Below, piece after piece: positions 50,055 through 58,351 of a stretch of 64,000 nucleotides of DNA. How positions within the stretch are numbered: position 1 is the stretch's first letter; each line of letters opens with the position of its first letter. This stretch comes from Falsiroseomonas selenitidurans (GTDB taxonomy: Bacteria; Pseudomonadota; Alphaproteobacteria; Acetobacterales; Acetobacteraceae), in NCBI RefSeq assembly GCF_012103215.1, contig NZ_JAAVNE010000021.1, positions 25,690-89,689 on the forward strand, in the 5' to 3' direction. The position numbers and the translations under genes were made by a program. The notes beneath the pieces are model-generated. The model was not told where the DNA came from, made no database searches, and saw only the letters and a list, made by a program, of their open reading frames with translations.

Positions 50055-51086
50055 CTACAGCCCCAGCAGCAGCACGCCGGCCAGCGCCAGGCCGGCGATC
50101 AGCAGGCTAAGCAGCACGCCCAGCCCGAGCGGCCTGAGGCCGCGCCTCCCCAGCGCCCGCAGGTCGGTCGCCAGGCCGAGCGCCGCGACACTGGCGGCCA
50201 TCAGCAGCGGCACCAGCAGGCGGGAGGCCTCGGTCGCCACCGCCGGCACCAGCCCGGTGGAACCCAGCAGCACCAGCCCCAGGAAGCCCAGCGCGAACCA
50301 CGGCACCTGCACCTTCGCCGTGCCACCCGCGGCGCCCTGGCGCGCCACCCACCAGCCCAGCGCCATGATCGCCGGCGCCAGCAGCATCACCCGCGCCAGC
50401 TTCATCACCGTGCCGGATTGCGCGGCTTCCGGCCCGCCGGCCGCGGCGGCGCCCACCGCTTGCACCACCTCGTGCAACGAGGCACCGGCCCACAGCCCGT
50501 AGGACTGCGCATCAAGGCCGAGCGGCGCCGCCAGCAGCGGCAGCAGCACCAGCCCCAGCGTGCCGCACAGGGTGATGACGGCCAGGGCATAGGTCACGTC
50601 CTCGTCCTTCGCCCGTACCACCTGGTTGGCGGCGACGATGGCGGAGGCGCCGCAGATGCCGGTGCCCATGCCCAGCAGCAGCGCCAAGGGCTGCGGCACC
50701 CCCATCCGCGCGCCCAGCCAGGCGGCGGCCGGCACCGTCACCGCCACCACGGCCACCGCCAGGGCCAGGGCACCCGGGCCCAGGGCCAGCACCTCCGTCA
50801 GCGTCACCTGCAGGCCGAGCAGCACGATGGCGAAACGCAGCATCGGGCGGATGGCGAAGGCGATGCCGGGGTCCAGCGGGGCGCGGCGACCCAGCCCCGC
50901 GCGCAGCGCCAGCCCGGCCAGCAGCGCAATCACCACCGGGTTCAGCGCGGCGATGCCGGAGGCGCGGCGCAGCAGCACGGATGCCAGCGCCAGCAGCAGG
51001 CAGAGGCCCAGCCCCGGCAGCAGACGACGCAAGCGCGTCAGCGGGCCCGGGGCGCCGCCCGGCCCGCGCGAAGAAACGCCCTCCAT
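50055..51086 (-). CDS. YeiH-family (UPF0324) putative sulfate exporter
   Basis: A 343-residue membrane protein with about ten helices. RFAIVLLGLQVTLTEVLALG, GICGASAIVAANQVV and the following KDEDVTYALAVITLCGT, and LWAGASLHEVVQAVGAA are the YeiH signatures. Members are linked to export of sulfate or sulfite, mainly by context, as in taurine and sulfolactate pathways. The ATG at 51086 has GGAG upstream; the frame extends further without meaning. It is convergent with the binding-protein gene. Confidence 0.9.
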   Translation of the reverse strand: MEGVSSRGPGGAPGPLTRLRRLLPGLGLCLLLALASVLLRRASGIAALNPVVIALLAGLALRAGLGRRAPLDPGIAFAIRPMLRFAIVLLGLQVTLTEVLALGPGALALAVAVVAVTVPAAAWLGARMGVPQPLALLLGMGTGICGASAIVAANQVVRAKDEDVTYALAVITLCGTLGLVLLPLLAAPLGLDAQSYGLWAGASLHEVVQAVGAAAAGGPEAAQSGTVMKLARVMLLAPAIMALGWWVARQGAAGGTAKVQVPWFALGFLGLVLLGSTGLVPAVATEASRLLVPLLMAASVAALGLATDLRALGRRGLRPLGLGVLLSLLIAGLALAGVLLLGL

Positions 51087-51388
51087 GCTGCACTCCAGCC
51101 CGGACGTCGCCGGGGTCCTTGTCGTTGGGGGATGGCGGCCTGGCACCGGTCTGGCCGGGCGGTTCCGTCGGTCCGGCAGGCGCCGGCTTGCCGGGCGGTA
51201 TAGGACCGACGCCCCGGCGCGGCCAGCCCCGGGCGGGGAAGGTTTTGGGAGCGATGGCGGCGGAACCAGCCGCTTCATTCTCGGATTCGGGTGGCGCGTG
51301 GCAGGATTCCGCCGCGCCCTGGGGCGGATTGCCTCCCGCCTGAAGCGGCGCCATGCAGGGCCTGCCAGACCGCGAGGATCGCCCGGAC
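51087..51388. other. Divergent intergenic region
   Basis: 302 bases lie between the YeiH gene (leftward) and an MFS gene (rightward). It should hold both promoters; GAGGA precedes the MFS ATG. No further ORF, hairpin or operator is recognised. Confidence 0.4.
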
Positions 51389-52588
51389 ATGACGCCTGCC
51401 CCCGCCCCCGCCTTGCTGCCTGCCGCCGTGGGGGTGACGCTGGGCGCGCAGGCGCTGGTGGTGCTCGCCTCGCTGGCGCTGTCGGTGACGGCGGCGCTGG
51501 TGCTGCCGGCGCTGGGCCTGCCGAAGGCGGCGGTCGGCTGGTATGCGGCGGCGCTGTTCGTCGCCAGCGCCGCTGCCACCCTGGTGACGCCGCAACTCGT
51601 CGCCGGGCTGGGGCCGGTGCGGCTGCACCAGGCGATGCTGCTGCTGGCCGGGCTCGGCCTCCTTGCCCTGGCGCTCGGCCATGTGGCGGCGCTGGCGGCC
51701 AGCGCGCTGCTGATCGGGCTGGCCTATGGCCCGGCCAACCCGGCGAGTTCGGCCCTGCTGGCCCGGCTTTCACCGCCGCATCTGCGCAACCGGGTCTTCT
51801 CCATCAAGCAGATCGCCGTGCCGCTGGGCGGCGCCACCGCCGGGCTGCTGCTGCCGGCGCTGGCCGCGGGCCTCGGCTGGCAGGCGGCGCTGGCGCTGCT
51901 CGGCGGCGTGCTGCTGGCGGCGATGCTGGCCATCGCGCCCTGGCGCCGGAAGCTGGATGCGGGGTTCCTGCAACCGGGTGGGCCGGCGCAGCCGCTGTGG
52001 CTGCCCTTCGCCGTGCTGCGGGAGGGCGGGCCGGCGCTGCGGCTGGGCGCCACGGCGCTGAGCTTCGCCTGCGTGCAGTTCACCTATTCCGCCTTCGTGC
52101 CGACGCTGCTGGTGAGCGTTGCCGGCTGGAGCCTCGCCGGCGCCGGGCTGGTGCTGACGGTGGGGCTCGCGGTCTCCGTCGCGGCGCGGCTGGTGCTGGG
52201 CTGGGTGGCGGACCGGGTGGCGCCGCCCCTGGTGCTGGGCGCGCTGGGCGTGGTGATGGCGGCGGCCTGCCTGGCCGGGATGGGGCTGGGGCCGGGGACG
52301 CCTTCCTGGCTGGCGCTGCTGGTGGCCGGGGTGCTGGGTTTCGCCGCCTTCGGCTGGAACGGCATCTGCCTGGCGGAGACGGCACGGCTGGCGCCGCCCG
52401 GGCGCGTGGCGGCGGCGACCTCCGGCACCATGATGATGGTCTATGCCGGTGCCTGCCTCGGCCCGGCGCTGTTCGGCGCGGCCCTGGCCGCGACTGGCGG
52501 CCCCGTTGCCGGGCTGGTGCTGCTGGCCCTCTTCGGCCTGGCGCCGCTGGCCTGGCTGCGGCGGGAAGCACCACAGCCTACAGGTTGA
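51389..52588 (+). CDS. MFS transporter (CynX/sugar-porter-like)
   Basis: A 399-residue permease with about 12 membrane helices. Characteristic stretches are LPKAAVGWYAAALFVASAAATLV, LRNRVFSIKQIAVPLGGATAG and GRVAAATSGTMMMVYAGACLGP. The ATG at 51389 has GAGGA nine bases before it. The 3' end overlaps the end of the regulator gene on the other strand by eleven bases. The substrate is unknown. Confidence 0.85.
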   Translation: MTPAPAPALLPAAVGVTLGAQALVVLASLALSVTAALVLPALGLPKAAVGWYAAALFVASAAATLVTPQLVAGLGPVRLHQAMLLLAGLGLLALALGHVAALAASALLIGLAYGPANPASSALLARLSPPHLRNRVFSIKQIAVPLGGATAGLLLPALAAGLGWQAALALLGGVLLAAMLAIAPWRRKLDAGFLQPGGPAQPLWLPFAVLREGGPALRLGATALSFACVQFTYSAFVPTLLVSVAGWSLAGAGLVLTVGLAVSVAARLVLGWVADRVAPPLVLGALGVVMAAACLAGMGLGPGTPSWLALLVAGVLGFAAFGWNGICLAETARLAPPGRVAAATSGTMMMVYAGACLGPALFGAALAATGGPVAGLVLLALFGLAPLAWLRREAPQPTG

Positions 52589-53468
52589 AGGCCACCGTCC
52601 CGGTGGCGGCGATGTCGTAGCCGCCCATCCGTGCCGCCCGGGCGGCGAAGGCGGGGCCGCGGGCGAAGCCGAACAGCGCCTGCATCGGCGGGCCGAAATA
52701 GTGCCGGCGCGGCATCACCAGGTCGAACCGCTCCCGCACCAGGGGCACGAAGTCCAGGGCGCGCGTCGCCGCCTCCGCCCGGATGCCGAAGCCGGCATCG
52801 GCGCGGCGCTCCGCCACCGCGGAGGCCACCTCATCCTCCGCCAGGGCGGGCTCCGGCAGGAAGCCCACCGCCTCCAGCCGCAGGCCGGCCTCGGCCAGCA
52901 GGTGCATGAGCAGCACATGGCTGCCGGCGCGGCGCTGCCGCCCGATCACCCGCAGCCCCGGCCGCGCCAGGTCGCCGATTGCGGCGATGCCCAGCGGATT
53001 GCCCGGCGGCACCAGAAGCCCCTGCTCGCGCCAGGCCCAGACCAGCCCCACCACGCCGCGGCCCGAAAGCGCCTCCCGCACCGCGGGTTCGTTGAAGGCG
53101 CCGGTATCGGCGTCCAGCAGATGGGTCGCCGCCGCCAGGGCCTGGCCGGCGGCGAGTGCCGCCAGCCCGTCCTGGCTGCCGCCAGCGGCCAGCGCCAGGC
53201 CGCAGCCGGATTGCCGCACCGCCCAGTCCAGCAGCGGGTCGTGGCTGCCGGCCAGGATCGGCGGCGGGTCGGGCCGCAGCGCGTCCTGCCCGGCCTCGGC
53301 CTGCGCCGCGAGCCAGCGATCCAGCGCCCGGCGCGGGAACAGCCACTTGCCGCCCAGCTGCGCCGCCGGCAGCCGGCGGCCGCGCGCCAGGTCGTACAGC
53401 GCCCGTTCGGAGAGGCGCAGCCAGGCTGCGGCCTCCTTCAGCGTCAGCACCTCCGGCAGATAAGGCAA
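52578..53468 (-). CDS. One-component regulator: excisionase-type HTH fused to a tungstate/molybdate-type binding domain
   Basis: About 296 residues from a TTG at 53468. The N-terminus (VLTLKEAAAWLRLSERALYDLARGRRLPAAQLGGKWLFPRRALDRWL) is a MerR-like HTH_17 DNA-binding domain. The rest is a PBP_like_2 domain of the kind that senses molybdate or tungstate (LAGSHDPLLDWAVRQSGCGLAL, FNEPAVREALSGRGVVGLVWAW). An ATG at 53570 would overlap the tupB start, so the TTG is a best guess, supported by GAAGG ten bases before. It is divergent from the tungstate transporter and likely controls it. Confidence 0.85.
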   Translation of the reverse strand: MPYLPEVLTLKEAAAWLRLSERALYDLARGRRLPAAQLGGKWLFPRRALDRWLAAQAEAGQDALRPDPPPILAGSHDPLLDWAVRQSGCGLALAAGGSQDGLAALAAGQALAAATHLLDADTGAFNEPAVREALSGRGVVGLVWAWREQGLLVPPGNPLGIAAIGDLARPGLRVIGRQRRAGSHVLLMHLLAEAGLRLEAVGFLPEPALAEDEVASAVAERRADAGFGIRAEAATRALDFVPLVRERFDLVMPRRHYFGPPMQALFGFARGPAFAARAARMGGYDIAATGTVAFNL

Positions 53469-53555
53469 ACAACGGCACCCTTCGGCAGATGATGGCGGCA
53501 GCAAGGAACGGATCGCGGTTGACGTCAAGCGCCGCCACCCACAGCCTCCGCCGGG

Positions 53556-54260
53556 ATGAATGACCTGCAAGGCGCCTTTGTCCAGGCCGTGGGGCTGGTG
53601 GCAACCGCGGACCCGGCGGTGGCCGGCATCGTGCTGCTGTCGCTGCGCGTCAGCCTGGCGGCGGTGGCGGTGGCGGCGCTGGTCGGCCTGCCGCTGGGCG
53701 CGCTGCTGGCGGTCGCCCGGTTTCCCGGCCGCCGCGCCGTGATCGTCGCGCTGAACGCGCTGATGGGGCTGCCGCCGGTGGTCGCCGGGCTGCTGATCTA
53801 TGTCCTTCTCTCCCGCTCCGGCCCGCTGGGGTCGCTCGGCCTGCTGTTCACGCCGACGGCCATGGTCATCGCCCAGGCGCTGTTGATCGCCCCGATCCTG
53901 GCCGCGCTGTCGCGCCAGGTGCTGGAAGCGATGTGGGAGGAATATGCCGAACAGCTCCGCAGCTTCGGCGCCGGCCCCTGGCGCGCCGTGCCGACGCTGC
54001 TGTGGGATGGCCGCTTCGCCCTGCTGACCGTGCTGCTGGCCGGCTTCGGCCGGGCGAGCGCGGAGGTCGGCGCGGTGATGATCGTCGGCGGCAACATCGA
54101 GGGCTTCACCCGCCTGATGACCACCGCCATCGCGCTGGAGACCAGCAAGGGCGACCTGCCGCTGGCGCTGGCGCTGGGGCTGGTGCTGATGGCCATCGTG
54201 CTGGGGGTGAACGCCCTGGCGCAGGGGCTGCGCGATGCGGCGCAGCGGAGCCTGGGCTGA
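53556..54260 (+). CDS. tupB: Tungstate-type ABC transporter permease TupB
   Basis: A 234-residue permease with five to six helices. ALNALMGLPPVVAGLLIYVLLSRSGPLGSLGLLFT and EEYAEQLRSFGAGPWRAVPTLLWDGRFALLT, the latter with the coupling EAA loop, are TupB-like. MIVGGNIEGFTRLMTTAIALETSKGDLPLALALG near the C-terminus is also conserved in tungstate permeases. It is the first gene of tupBCA, with the stop overlapping the tupC start by one base. The ion could be tungstate or, less likely, molybdate. Confidence 0.9.
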   Translation: MNDLQGAFVQAVGLVATADPAVAGIVLLSLRVSLAAVAVAALVGLPLGALLAVARFPGRRAVIVALNALMGLPPVVAGLLIYVLLSRSGPLGSLGLLFTPTAMVIAQALLIAPILAALSRQVLEAMWEEYAEQLRSFGAGPWRAVPTLLWDGRFALLTVLLAGFGRASAEVGAVMIVGGNIEGFTRLMTTAIALETSKGDLPLALALGLVLMAIVLGVNALAQGLRDAAQRSLG

Positions 54261-54982
54261 TGCGCGCGCCGGACGCCATCCTGCCGCTGCGGGCGGAGGG
54301 GCTGGGCTTCACCGCCAATGGCGTCGCCATCCTGCAGGATGTGACCCTGGCGCTGGAGGCCGGGCCGCCCACGCTGGTGATCGGGCCGAACGGCGCCGGG
54401 AAAAGCGTGCTGCTGCGCCTGCTGCACGGGCTGCTGCCGCCCAGCGCCGGGCGCGTGACCTGGGAGGGGCCGGCGCGGCACCCGGGGCGGCACCAGGCCA
54501 TGGTGTTCCAGCGCCCGGTGCTGCTGCGCCGCTCCGTGCTGGCGAATTGCCGCTACCCGCTGGCCTTGGCCGGCCTGCCAGCCGCCGAACAGGCGCGGCG
54601 GGCGGCGGAGGCGCTGGCGCTGGTCGGGCTGGCGGCGCTGGCGGACCGCCCGGCCCGGCGGCTCTCGGGCGGGGAGCAGCAGCGCCTGGCGCTGGCCCGC
54701 GCCGCGGCGCTGCGGCCGGAGGTGCTGTTCCTCGACGAGCCCTGCGCCAGCCTGGACCCCACCGCCACCGCGGCGGTGGAGGCGATCATCGCCACCCTGG
54801 CCGGGCGGGGCTGCAAGATCGTCATGACCACGCACGACCTGGCCCAGGCCCGCCGGCTGGCCGGCGACATCGTCTTCCTGCACCGCGGCCGGCTGCAGGC
54901 GCAGGCATCCGCCGCCCGCTTCTTCGACCACCCACCCAGCGCCGAGGCCGCCGCCTTCCTGCGCGGCGCGCTGCTGTGGTGA
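54260..54982 (+). CDS. tupC: Tungstate-type ABC transporter ATPase TupC
   Basis: A 240-residue ABC ATPase: Walker A GPNGAGKSVLL, Q-loop in MVFQRPVLLRRSV, signature LSGGEQQRLALARA, Walker B VLFLDEPCASLD, and the switch His in TTHDLAQARR. FQRPVLLRRSVLANCRYPL is typical of TupC/ModC-type proteins; there is no C-terminal TOBE domain, as in TupC. It overlaps tupB by one base and precedes tupA by 23 bases. Confidence 0.92.
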   Translation: MRAPDAILPLRAEGLGFTANGVAILQDVTLALEAGPPTLVIGPNGAGKSVLLRLLHGLLPPSAGRVTWEGPARHPGRHQAMVFQRPVLLRRSVLANCRYPLALAGLPAAEQARRAAEALALVGLAALADRPARRLSGGEQQRLALARAAALRPEVLFLDEPCASLDPTATAAVEAIIATLAGRGCKIVMTTHDLAQARRLAGDIVFLHRGRLQAQASAARFFDHPPSAEAAAFLRGALLW

Positions 54983-55005
54983 TCCACGACAAGGGGAGAA
55001 ACGTC

Positions 55006-55836
55006 ATGTTCCGCCGCCTATTGCTCACGGCCGGCCTGGCCCTCGGCCTCGCCCTGCCTGCCCTGGCGCAGGACCGCAGCATCACCGTCGCCAGCACCAC
55101 CAGCACGGAGCAATCCGGCCTGTTCGGCCACATCCTGCCGCTTTTCACGCGGGAGACGGGGATCGCCGTGCGCGTGGTGGCGCTCGGCACCGGCCAGGCG
55201 CTGGATGTCGGCCGCCGCGGCGATGCCGACGTGGTCTTCGTGCACGATCGGATGGCGGAGCTTCGCTTCGTGCAGGAAGGCCATGGCGTGCGCCGCCAGC
55301 ATGTGATGTTCAACGACTTCGTCATCGTCGGCCCCGCCGCCGACCCCGCCGGCATCGCCGGCCTGCGGGACACCGCCGCGGCGCTGACGCGCCTCGCGCA
55401 GGCGCGGGCGCCCTTCATCTCCCGCGGCGACCGTTCCGGCACCCATGCGGCGGAGCTGCGGCTGTGGCGGCAGGCCGGGGTGGACCCCGCTTCCGGCCGC
55501 GGCGCCTGGTACCGGGAGGTCGGGCAGGGCATGGGCCCGGCGCTGAACACCGCCGCCGCCCAGGGCGGCTACATCCTGACGGACCGCGCCACCTGGCTCA
55601 GTTTCCGCAACCGCCAGGACCTGCGGATCTTGGTGGAGGGCGATGCCCGGCTGTTCAACCAGTACGGCGTCATGCTGGTGAATCCGGAACGCCATGCGCA
55701 TGTGAAGCGCGCCGATGGCCAGCGCTTCATCGACTGGCTGGTCTCCCCGGCCGGGCAGGCGGCGATCGCCGGCTACAAGATCAATGGCGAGCCGCTGTTC
55801 TTCCCGAACGCAGCCCAGGCCGAACCGGGGATTTGA
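55006..55836 (+). CDS. tupA: Tungstate-type ABC transporter binding protein TupA
   Basis: A 276-residue periplasmic protein with a signal peptide (LLTAGLALGLALPALAQ). The mature start SITVASTTSTEQSGLFGHILPLF carries the TTST motif for oxyanion binding, and RGDRSGTHAAELRLWRQAG and GYILTDRATWLSF continue the TupA pattern. AAGGGGAG lies before the ATG. Tungstate would serve tungsten- or molybdenum-pterin enzymes. The ligand choice between tungstate and molybdate is not certain. Confidence 0.9.
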   Translation: MFRRLLLTAGLALGLALPALAQDRSITVASTTSTEQSGLFGHILPLFTRETGIAVRVVALGTGQALDVGRRGDADVVFVHDRMAELRFVQEGHGVRRQHVMFNDFVIVGPAADPAGIAGLRDTAAALTRLAQARAPFISRGDRSGTHAAELRLWRQAGVDPASGRGAWYREVGQGMGPALNTAAAQGGYILTDRATWLSFRNRQDLRILVEGDARLFNQYGVMLVNPERHAHVKRADGQRFIDWLVSPAGQAAIAGYKINGEPLFFPNAAQAEPGI

Positions 55837-55963
55837 GAGCCGCTTGAGAACACCGGCGGGTCGGCTGCACGGCGGCGCCGGCGCGGCTGGCGCCGGCCAT
55901 GTCGAGGCATTGACGGTCTATGCATCGAAGCACTATGCCTCAGAACCGCTTCCGAGGCTCGCC

Positions 55964-57214
55964 ATGTCGCTCTCCAGCACCCAATCCCGGCTGACCATCC
56001 TGGTATGGGCGCTCGGGACCACGCAGGTCATCGGCTATGGCACGCTTTACTACGCCTTCGGCATCCTGGCCGCGCCGATGGCGCACGACCTGGACTGGCC
56101 GCAGGAGTGGGTGTTCGGCGTGTTCTCCGCCGCCCTCCTGCTCGGCGGGCTGGCGGCGCCGCTTGCCGGGCGGCAGATGGACCGCCTCGGTGCCGGGCGG
56201 GTGATGGTGGTCGGCTCGCTGCTCTCGGCGCTGGCCCTGGCCTGCGCGGCCATGGCGCCGGGGCGGGTGGGCTTCGTGTTCAGCATCGTCGCGATCGAGC
56301 TGGCGGCGACCCTGGTGCTCTACGATGCCGCCTTCGCCGCGCTGGCGCAGGCGGCGGGCTCCGCCGCGAAGCAGCGGATCACGCAGTTGACCCTGATCGG
56401 CGGCTTCGCCTCGACCGCCTTCTGGCCCCTGACGGCGCTGCTGCTGGAGCACCTCACCTGGCGGGAGATCTTCCTGGCCTTCGCCCTGCTGCATCTGGGG
56501 ATCTGCGCGCCGCTGCACCTGCTGCTGGCCCGGTCCCTCGATTGGCGCAAGGCGTCGGCGCTGGCCCTGGCCGGCGGATCCGCGCCGGCCACGCACCATG
56601 CCGGTTCGCTGAGCCCGGCCGCGCGCCCGCGGGCCTTTCTGTGGATGGCAGCCGGGTTTTCCTGTGGCGGCTTCGTCCTGTCGGCCGTCCTGATGCATGT
56701 GGTGCCGATGCTGGCCACGCTGGGCCTCGGCGCCGCGGCCGCGCTGGTCGGGTCCCTGTTCGGCCCGGCGCAGGTGGTGGCGCGGCTGGTGAACATGCTG
56801 TTCGGCGGCCGGCTGGCGGCAACCTGGCTGGCGGTGCTGTCCACCGCCCTGCTGCCCTGCGGCCTGGCCCTGCTGCTGGTCAGCGCGCCGGCCCTGCCGG
56901 GTGCGCTGGCCTTTGCCCTGTTGTTCGGCATGGGCTCCGGACTGATCAGCATCGTCCGCGGCACCGTGCCGCTGATGCTGTTCGGCACCGCGGATTACGG
57001 CGCGCGGCTGGGCCGCCTGACCGCGATCCGGGTGGTGACGACGGCGGCGGCGCCCTTTGCCCTTGCCGTCCTGCTCGCCCGGCTTGGCCCGGCCTGGGCG
57101 CTATCAGGGCTTGTCCTGATCGGGCTGGCCGGGGTGGTGGCCCTCATCGCGCTGGCCAGGCTATCCGCCAGCGCGGCGCCGCAGCCGCGCCTGACGCCCG
57201 CAACCTCCGGCTGA
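55964..57214 (+). CDS. MFS transporter (monocarboxylate/oxalate type)
   Basis: A 416-residue permease with about 12 helices. TQVIGYGTLYYAFGILAAPMAHDL at the start, GRQMDRLGAGRVMVVGSLLSAL in the first loop and FGGRLAATWLAVLS later are typical. The start has no clear ribosome site. The last gene of normal composition before the island, it ended in the ancestral genome close to the 3' end of secA, to judge from the fragment 26 bases downstream. Confidence 0.86.
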   Translation: MSLSSTQSRLTILVWALGTTQVIGYGTLYYAFGILAAPMAHDLDWPQEWVFGVFSAALLLGGLAAPLAGRQMDRLGAGRVMVVGSLLSALALACAAMAPGRVGFVFSIVAIELAATLVLYDAAFAALAQAAGSAAKQRITQLTLIGGFASTAFWPLTALLLEHLTWREIFLAFALLHLGICAPLHLLLARSLDWRKASALALAGGSAPATHHAGSLSPAARPRAFLWMAAGFSCGGFVLSAVLMHVVPMLATLGLGAAAALVGSLFGPAQVVARLVNMLFGGRLAATWLAVLSTALLPCGLALLLVSAPALPGALAFALLFGMGSGLISIVRGTVPLMLFGTADYGARLGRLTAIRVVTTAAAPFALAVLLARLGPAWALSGLVLIGLAGVVALIALARLSASAAPQPRLTPATSG

Positions 57215-57239
57215 GCGGGACCGGCGAACGGGGACGGTC

Positions 57240-57275
57240 TCAGCCCTTGCCGTGGCAGTGCTTGTACTTGTTCGC
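57240..57275 (-). pseudogene. secA 3'-end fragment, probable attachment site copy
   Basis: The minus strand reads A-N-K-Y-K-H-C-H-G-K-G-stop, which is the extreme C-terminus of SecA (end of its zinc-binding CxCxSGxxYKxCHG tail). Two codons upstream is an in-frame stop and all similarity ends. Such a truncated gene end beside an integrase is what site-specific insertion into a gene's 3' end leaves behind. The attachment core should lie in this stretch. Confidence 0.8.
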
Positions 57276-57426
57276 ATGTCACTTACCGCGTTGTTTTCGC
57301 TGATGAACATCTGCCCTGATCGCTTAAGCCTAACGTCTGCCTAACTCGCTACGGCTGCGCATCTGATGGTGCTGCGCAATGATCTGGGCGGCTGTGTATT
57401 TATTCACAGGCATAAGATCTGCGCGA
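57276..57426. other. Island left-end non-coding DNA
   Basis: 151 bases lie between the secA fragment and the end of the integrase gene. No ORF of its own is recognised. It likely contains recombinase arm sites; none could be defined. Confidence 0.35.
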
Positions 57427-57996
57427 TCAGCCCATGAGTTCCACAGCAGCACGCTTCTGATCGTCATTGACGTCGATGTAGCGCTGGGTGGTGCTGATGC
57501 TGCGATGCCCAGCCAGGCTTGCCAACACCCTCACGCCCACGCCCTTGTGTGCCAGTGTGGTGATGAAGCTTCTGCGTCCCGAATGGCTGCTGGCTCCGTC
57601 CATCCCTGCCCTGCGATAGATGGTGTTGATGGTCTGGGCGAGGGTGTTGGCTGAGAACCCATCGCGCTTTTGGGTGCGCAGCAGCGGTCTGTCCGGGACG
57701 ATGATGCCCTGGCTGCGCTGATACGTCATGAGCTCCTTCCTGAGCCTGTCGCTCACAAACACGGTGCGTGGCTGCTGCCCCTTGGTCTGCGCAGCTGAAA
57801 GCCGGATTTCTGCCTTCACGTGCCCATCCTGCGCGATCACGTCTGACCAGCGCAGTGACGCCACTTCCCCCACCCGCATGCCAGCCCAGTGCGTGAGCAG
57901 CAGCGAGATGCGATTGCGTGCTGAGTGCGGACGAGACGCCACATGGTCCAGCGCCTTGCGCAATTCCTTGGCGTTCAGTGTGCGGGCTTGGCTCAT
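57427..57996 (-). CDS. Minimal tyrosine recombinase/integrase
   Basis: A 189-residue catalytic domain. All residues of the family are in place: R41 (GMRVGEV), K72 (TKGQQPR), H138 and R141 (SHSGRR), H164 (LAGHRS) and the nucleophile Y173 (TQRYID). The N-terminal arm-binding and core-binding domains of usual integrases (300-400 residues) are absent; only ~30 residues precede the catalytic part. The ATG at 57996 starts the conserved region; an upstream frame to 58104 passes through repeat sequences. It should catalyse insertion at the secA end. It may be a truncated gene or need a partner. Confidence 0.88.
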   Translation of the reverse strand: MSQARTLNAKELRKALDHVASRPHSARNRISLLLTHWAGMRVGEVASLRWSDVIAQDGHVKAEIRLSAAQTKGQQPRTVFVSDRLRKELMTYQRSQGIIVPDRPLLRTQKRDGFSANTLAQTINTIYRRAGMDGASSHSGRRSFITTLAHKGVGVRVLASLAGHRSISTTQRYIDVNDDQKRAAVELMG

Positions 57997-58000
57997 CGCG

Positions 58001-58118
58001 CAAAACCTAATGATTTCGTTCTGTTCGTATAAACTAATAGGTTGTGGGCGCGCGACCAGAACCAGAACGCACATAAATCCAACGACCTCAATGGCTTCGG
58101 GCAAAACCTAATCGTTTC
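58001..58118. repeat. AACCTAAT repeats upstream of the integrase gene
   Basis: CAAAACCTAATGATTTC (58001-58017) and CAAAACCTAATCGTTTC (58102-58118) are direct repeats about 100 bases apart. Between them AATAGGTT (58035-58042) is an inverted, near-matching copy. Their place just before the integrase start suits binding sites for the recombinase, an excisionase or a repressor. Confidence 0.65.
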
Positions 58119-58208
58119 AGTATTTCATGTGGTCTTTGTCTTGGAATCAAGACCATTCAGCGCAGGGTAGAGAATATACCCTTGGGCTGAGAGCTGGCTC
58201 AAATCCCC

Positions 58209-58227
58209 ATATACAAAGTTTGTATAT
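58209..58227. promoter_or_regulatory. 19-base perfect dyad
   Basis: ATATACAAA-G-TTTGTATAT is a perfect nine-base inverted repeat around one base. It is AT-rich, symmetrical and typical of a repressor operator. No repressor gene is recognised next to it. Confidence 0.7.
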
Positions 58228-58234
58228 GACCCGA

Positions 58235-58351
58235 TCAGCTGGCTGGGCGCTGCGTGCGTGCGAGCACCACCATGATTGCTGCGCAAATGGCTTGGATGGC
58301 TGCGTGTCGCTCTGGGGCGCTGGCATGGGTGGGCACATCATAAGTTCTCAT
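58235..58351 (-). CDS. Possible 38-residue peptide after a TAAATAGCG motif
   Basis: An ATG at 58351, two bases after a minus-strand TAAATAGCG, opens 38 codons rich in Ala and Arg with a C-x-x-x-x-x-V-V-L patch. The composition is not diagnostic and there is no ribosome-binding site. It is listed only because the same motif stands at the start of two better-supported genes of the island. Confidence 0.2.
   Translation of the reverse strand: MRTYDVPTHASAPERHAAIQAICAAIMVVLARTQRPAS

Noticed and set aside
55898..55963. Frame reading VYASKHYASEPL upstream of the MFS gene, like the start of an iron-binding protein
   Set aside because: It is only about 15 codons long, in frame with the MFS start by chance and lacks a signal peptide or continuation.
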